Assembly (NCBI GenBank): GCA_963783945.1
Contig: CAWAPS010000032.1
Span: forward strand, 434,001 to 498,000
Direction: 5' to 3'
Source of the DNA: CAWAPS01 sp963783945
Lineage (GTDB): Bacteria; Actinomycetota; Acidimicrobiia; Acidimicrobiales; Palsa-688
Length of the DNA: 64,000 nt
Below, one piece after another: positions 62,240 to 64,000 of the stretch. The position numbers and the translations under genes are program-made. Every line of letters begins with the position of its first letter. Positions within the stretch are counted from its first letter, which is position 1. The notes below the pieces were generated by a model. It made no database searches, had not been told where the DNA came from, and worked only from the letters and a program-made list of their open reading frames with translations.

Positions 62240-62271
62240 AATCTCACTGCTGTAACTACAGCACTGAGATT
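62240..62271. promoter_or_regulatory. 32-bp near-perfect palindrome upstream of the cupin gene
   Basis: 15-bp arms (AATCTCACTGCTGTA and TACAGCACTGAGATT) around a 2-base centre, with one mismatch. It ends 44 bp before the cupin ATG, where an operator would sit. No regulator gene is adjacent, other than the MarR gene 1.1 kb away. Confidence 0.5.
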
Positions 62272-62355
62272 CGAGTTCGTCAATTCGCTGGCGGGGGCGT
62301 CACGCCTGTTCCGGCGTTGGGACCTTCGGGGGTTTATCGCCGCGGGCAGGTTAGA

Positions 62356-63114
62356 TCAAGCGAGGACGGAGCCTCCGGCCACGTCGAGGGTAACGCCGGT
62401 GATCCACGCGGCACGGTCCGAGGCCAGGAATAGGGCGGCCTGGGCTACATCGTCGGGTGTGCCGAGGCGCTGGAGGGGATGGACTCGGCGAAGCTGCTCT
62501 TGGACGTCGGAAGGGATCTGCTGCCGGTTGCGTTCGGTGAGGATGGTCTCGGGGGCGATGCAGTTGACGCGCACGCCGGCTGGACCGGCTTGGACGGCGA
62601 GTTCTTTGGTGAGAACCTCGATGCCGGCTTTGGCCGCGGCGTAGGCGATGGGTGACTGGGCGGTGGGACGACGGGCGGCGGCTGAGGACATGGTGATGAT
62701 GCGGCCGCGGCCGCGCTGCTTCATTCCGGGGAGGAACGCCTTGATGGTGAGGAAGGTCGCGGTGAGGTTCACATCGACCGACTCCCGCCATCCGTCCTCG
62801 CTGATCTCCTCGACCGGACCGGGGCGCACCGGGTTGCCTCCGGCGTTGGCCACCAGGATCTCGACGGGGCCAAATCGCTGCTCGACCAATAGTCGCATGG
62901 CCTCGATCTGGTCGTAGCGGGTCAGGTCACAGATCGCCGCGAGCGCGTGCCCGCCGTCCTCCTCGATGTCGGCCGTGACCGCTTCCACCGCATGCCGGTC
63001 GCGGCCGTGGACGGCGACCTGGGCGCCCTGGCTGGCGAAAAGCTTGGCTATGGCGGCGCCGATGCCCCGCGAGCTCCCCGTCACCAGGACCACCACATCC
63101 TGCATCTCGTCCAT
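62356..63114 (-). CDS. Short-chain dehydrogenase/reductase
   Basis: A classical SDR of 252 residues. Seen: VTGSSRGIGAAIA (cofactor loop), VANAGG, the catalytic Ser region ITMSSAAARR and YAAAK, then PETILTERN. Substrate unknown. ATG 63114 has GGAG 7 bases upstream; a GTG one codon earlier is less well spaced. Divergent from the MarR gene. Confidence 0.9.
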   Translation of the reverse strand: MDEMQDVVVLVTGSSRGIGAAIAKLFASQGAQVAVHGRDRHAVEAVTADIEEDGGHALAAICDLTRYDQIEAMRLLVEQRFGPVEILVANAGGNPVRPGPVEEISEDGWRESVDVNLTATFLTIKAFLPGMKQRGRGRIITMSSAAARRPTAQSPIAYAAAKAGIEVLTKELAVQAGPAGVRVNCIAPETILTERNRQQIPSDVQEQLRRVHPLQRLGTPDDVAQAALFLASDRAAWITGVTLDVAGGSVLA

Positions 63115-63358
63115 CACTTTGCTCCTTTTCTCTCAATTTGTTGATGGTCAGCGAGTCCCCTCCTACCGGTCGCACGCGTGGATCCCGACGGGCCGAGATC
63201 GAAGGACTTGTTCCGCCGGCTCACGACGCCATCGGAAGTTGTGGGTTCGGGTCGACGCTGTCACCCGGGACGAGTGCGCTTCCGTCGACCCGATCGTCTC
63301 GGTTCTCTCCTGCAGGTGTGTGCTCACAGCCCTAAAGGTAGATGTCCAAGTCTTAGAA

Positions 63359-63373
63359 ATCAAAGGATTTGAT
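63359..63373. promoter_or_regulatory. Inverted repeat, probable MarR operator
   Basis: ATCAAA-GGA-TTTGAT, a perfect 6-bp inverted repeat 30 bp upstream of the marR start, in the 289-bp divergent gap with the SDR gene. Size fits a MarR dimer. The rest of the gap shows no gene. Confidence 0.55.
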
Positions 63374-63403
63374 ATCGATCCCTTCGTGCTCTAAGCTGTT
63401 GGT

Positions 63404-63874
63404 ATGCGACCAGCCCGCACGCCCGTCGGCCTGCACCTCACCCAGGCCGCGCGCAGCGTCAGCCGGGCCTTTGACGACGCCCTGGGGGAGGCCGGGGGAT
63501 CCCTGCCGGTCTGGCTGGTGCTTCTCAACCTGAAGGCGAACCCCCGGGGTTCTCAGCGCGAGATCGCCGAAGCCATGGGGGTAAGCGAGGCCACCCTCAC
63601 CCACCATCTCAATGCTATGGACGCCGACGGGCTCGTCACCCGCCAACGGGACCCGGCTAACCGGCGAGTCCACCTGTTGGAGCTCACCGAGGCCGGCGAA
63701 GCGTCCTTCATCCGGCTGCGCCACGCCGCTATCGGCTTCGACCGCCGCCTGCGGCACGGCATCACCGACACCGAGATCGAACAGTTGCAGCGCCTGCTCG
63801 GCCGGCTCGCCATCAACGTCGGCACCGAGTTGGGGCCCGGCCCGCCCGGGGCTGGGCTGCTCCGAAGCCGGTAG
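63404..63874 (+). CDS. MarR-family regulator
   Basis: A 156-residue MarR protein. Winged helix: GSQREIAEAMGVSEATLTHH, LNAMDADGLVTRQRDPANRR and VHLLELTEAG. Flanking helices form the dimer interface. Divergent from the SDR gene and directly upstream of a deazaflavin-type nitroreductase, so one or both are likely targets. Confidence 0.88.
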   Translation: MRPARTPVGLHLTQAARSVSRAFDDALGEAGGSLPVWLVLLNLKANPRGSQREIAEAMGVSEATLTHHLNAMDADGLVTRQRDPANRRVHLLELTEAGEASFIRLRHAAIGFDRRLRHGITDTEIEQLQRLLGRLAINVGTELGPGPPGAGLLRSR

Positions 63875-63905
63875 TGAGAACTCTGGTAACGAAAGGACAG
63901 ATGTC

Positions 63906-64000
63906 ATGACCACGACAACCAAACGCCCGGCTGCTCGGCAGGCCCAAGCGAAACTCATGCGGTTTGTCAATGTGCCGGTGGGCGCGCTCCTCAGCCTGCC
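63906..64000 (+). CDS. Deazaflavin (F420)-dependent nitroreductase-family protein, partial
   Basis: The N-terminal 31 residues of a protein cut by the window end: MTTTTKRPAARQAQAK then LMRFVNVPVGALLSLP. The RxVNvPxxxLLxLP pattern is typical at the start of the F420-dependent Ddn family. AAAGGAC lies upstream of the ATG. Too short for more certainty. Confidence 0.6.
   Translation, partial: MTTTTKRPAARQAQAKLMRFVNVPVGALLSL

Overview
The window reads as one stretch of an actinobacterial chromosome, most like an uncultured Acidimicrobiia-type organism. The evidence is high GC throughout, frequent GTG/TTG starts, tight start/stop overlaps, and a typical actinobacterial redox set: mycofactocin, F420-type LLM oxidoreductases, a deazaflavin nitroreductase, a MhuD-like haem oxygenase, MmpL transport, PaaR and several acyl-CoA ligases. 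I see no rRNA, tRNA, CRISPR array, prophage or complete insertion sequence.

Layout. 0-5.4 kb: an orphan ParA ATPase beside a CYTH-CHAD (polyphosphate-binding type) protein, a MarR-VOC fusion and a GT39/ArnT-like membrane glycosyltransferase. 5.4-16.6 kb: the least familiar region. A coupled operon (SCP2, acyl-CoA dehydrogenase, GNAT-like acyltransferase, E1/ThiF-like adenylyltransferase) faces a TetR gene with a palindromic operator, then MmpL plus AurF-like diiron oxygenase, a 69-residue protein and a large LuxR-LAL regulator. 16.9-24.2 kb, minus strand: two acyl-CoA ligases, then mftA-mftB-mftC (mycofactocin precursor, chaperone, radical SAM maturase) and a GH3 beta-glucosidase. 24.3-29.9 kb: DUF2277, enoyl-CoA hydratase, a DUF1932 dehydrogenase, DUF1697, DUF2087 and a PAS-GAF-GGDEF-EAL protein.

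29.9-38.8 kb is an aryl-acid catabolic block: an Lrp regulator facing fused indolepyruvate ferredoxin oxidoreductase, then PaaR facing paaABCDE. The oxidoreductase can make phenylacetyl-CoA from phenylpyruvate and PaaABCDE epoxidises it, so the two may form one phenylalanine route. paaA carries a one-base frameshift in a G run. 38.8-53.5 kb: MhuD-like oxygenase, rhodanese, DUF2252, a LigD without ligase domain, a Rieske fusion, a glutaredoxin-thioredoxin reductase fusion, two LLM enzymes, an NDH-2-like enzyme, GH15 and a flavin reductase. 53.5-59 kb: an overlapping lipid operon (PAP2, diacylglycerol kinase, YihY, PAP2) facing a phospholipase D. 59-64 kb: small hypotheticals, a secreted GH12 glucanase next to a 23-bp perfect inverted repeat, a cupin, an SDR facing a MarR gene, and the start of a deazaflavin nitroreductase.

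Best candidates for something undescribed are the SCP2/ACAD/acyltransferase/E1-like operon with its MmpL-AurF neighbours, the mftABC-GH3 arrangement without mftDEFG, and two non-coding repeats: the 23-bp inverted repeat at 60.4 kb, and a palindromic element present twice (16.8 and 45.6 kb).
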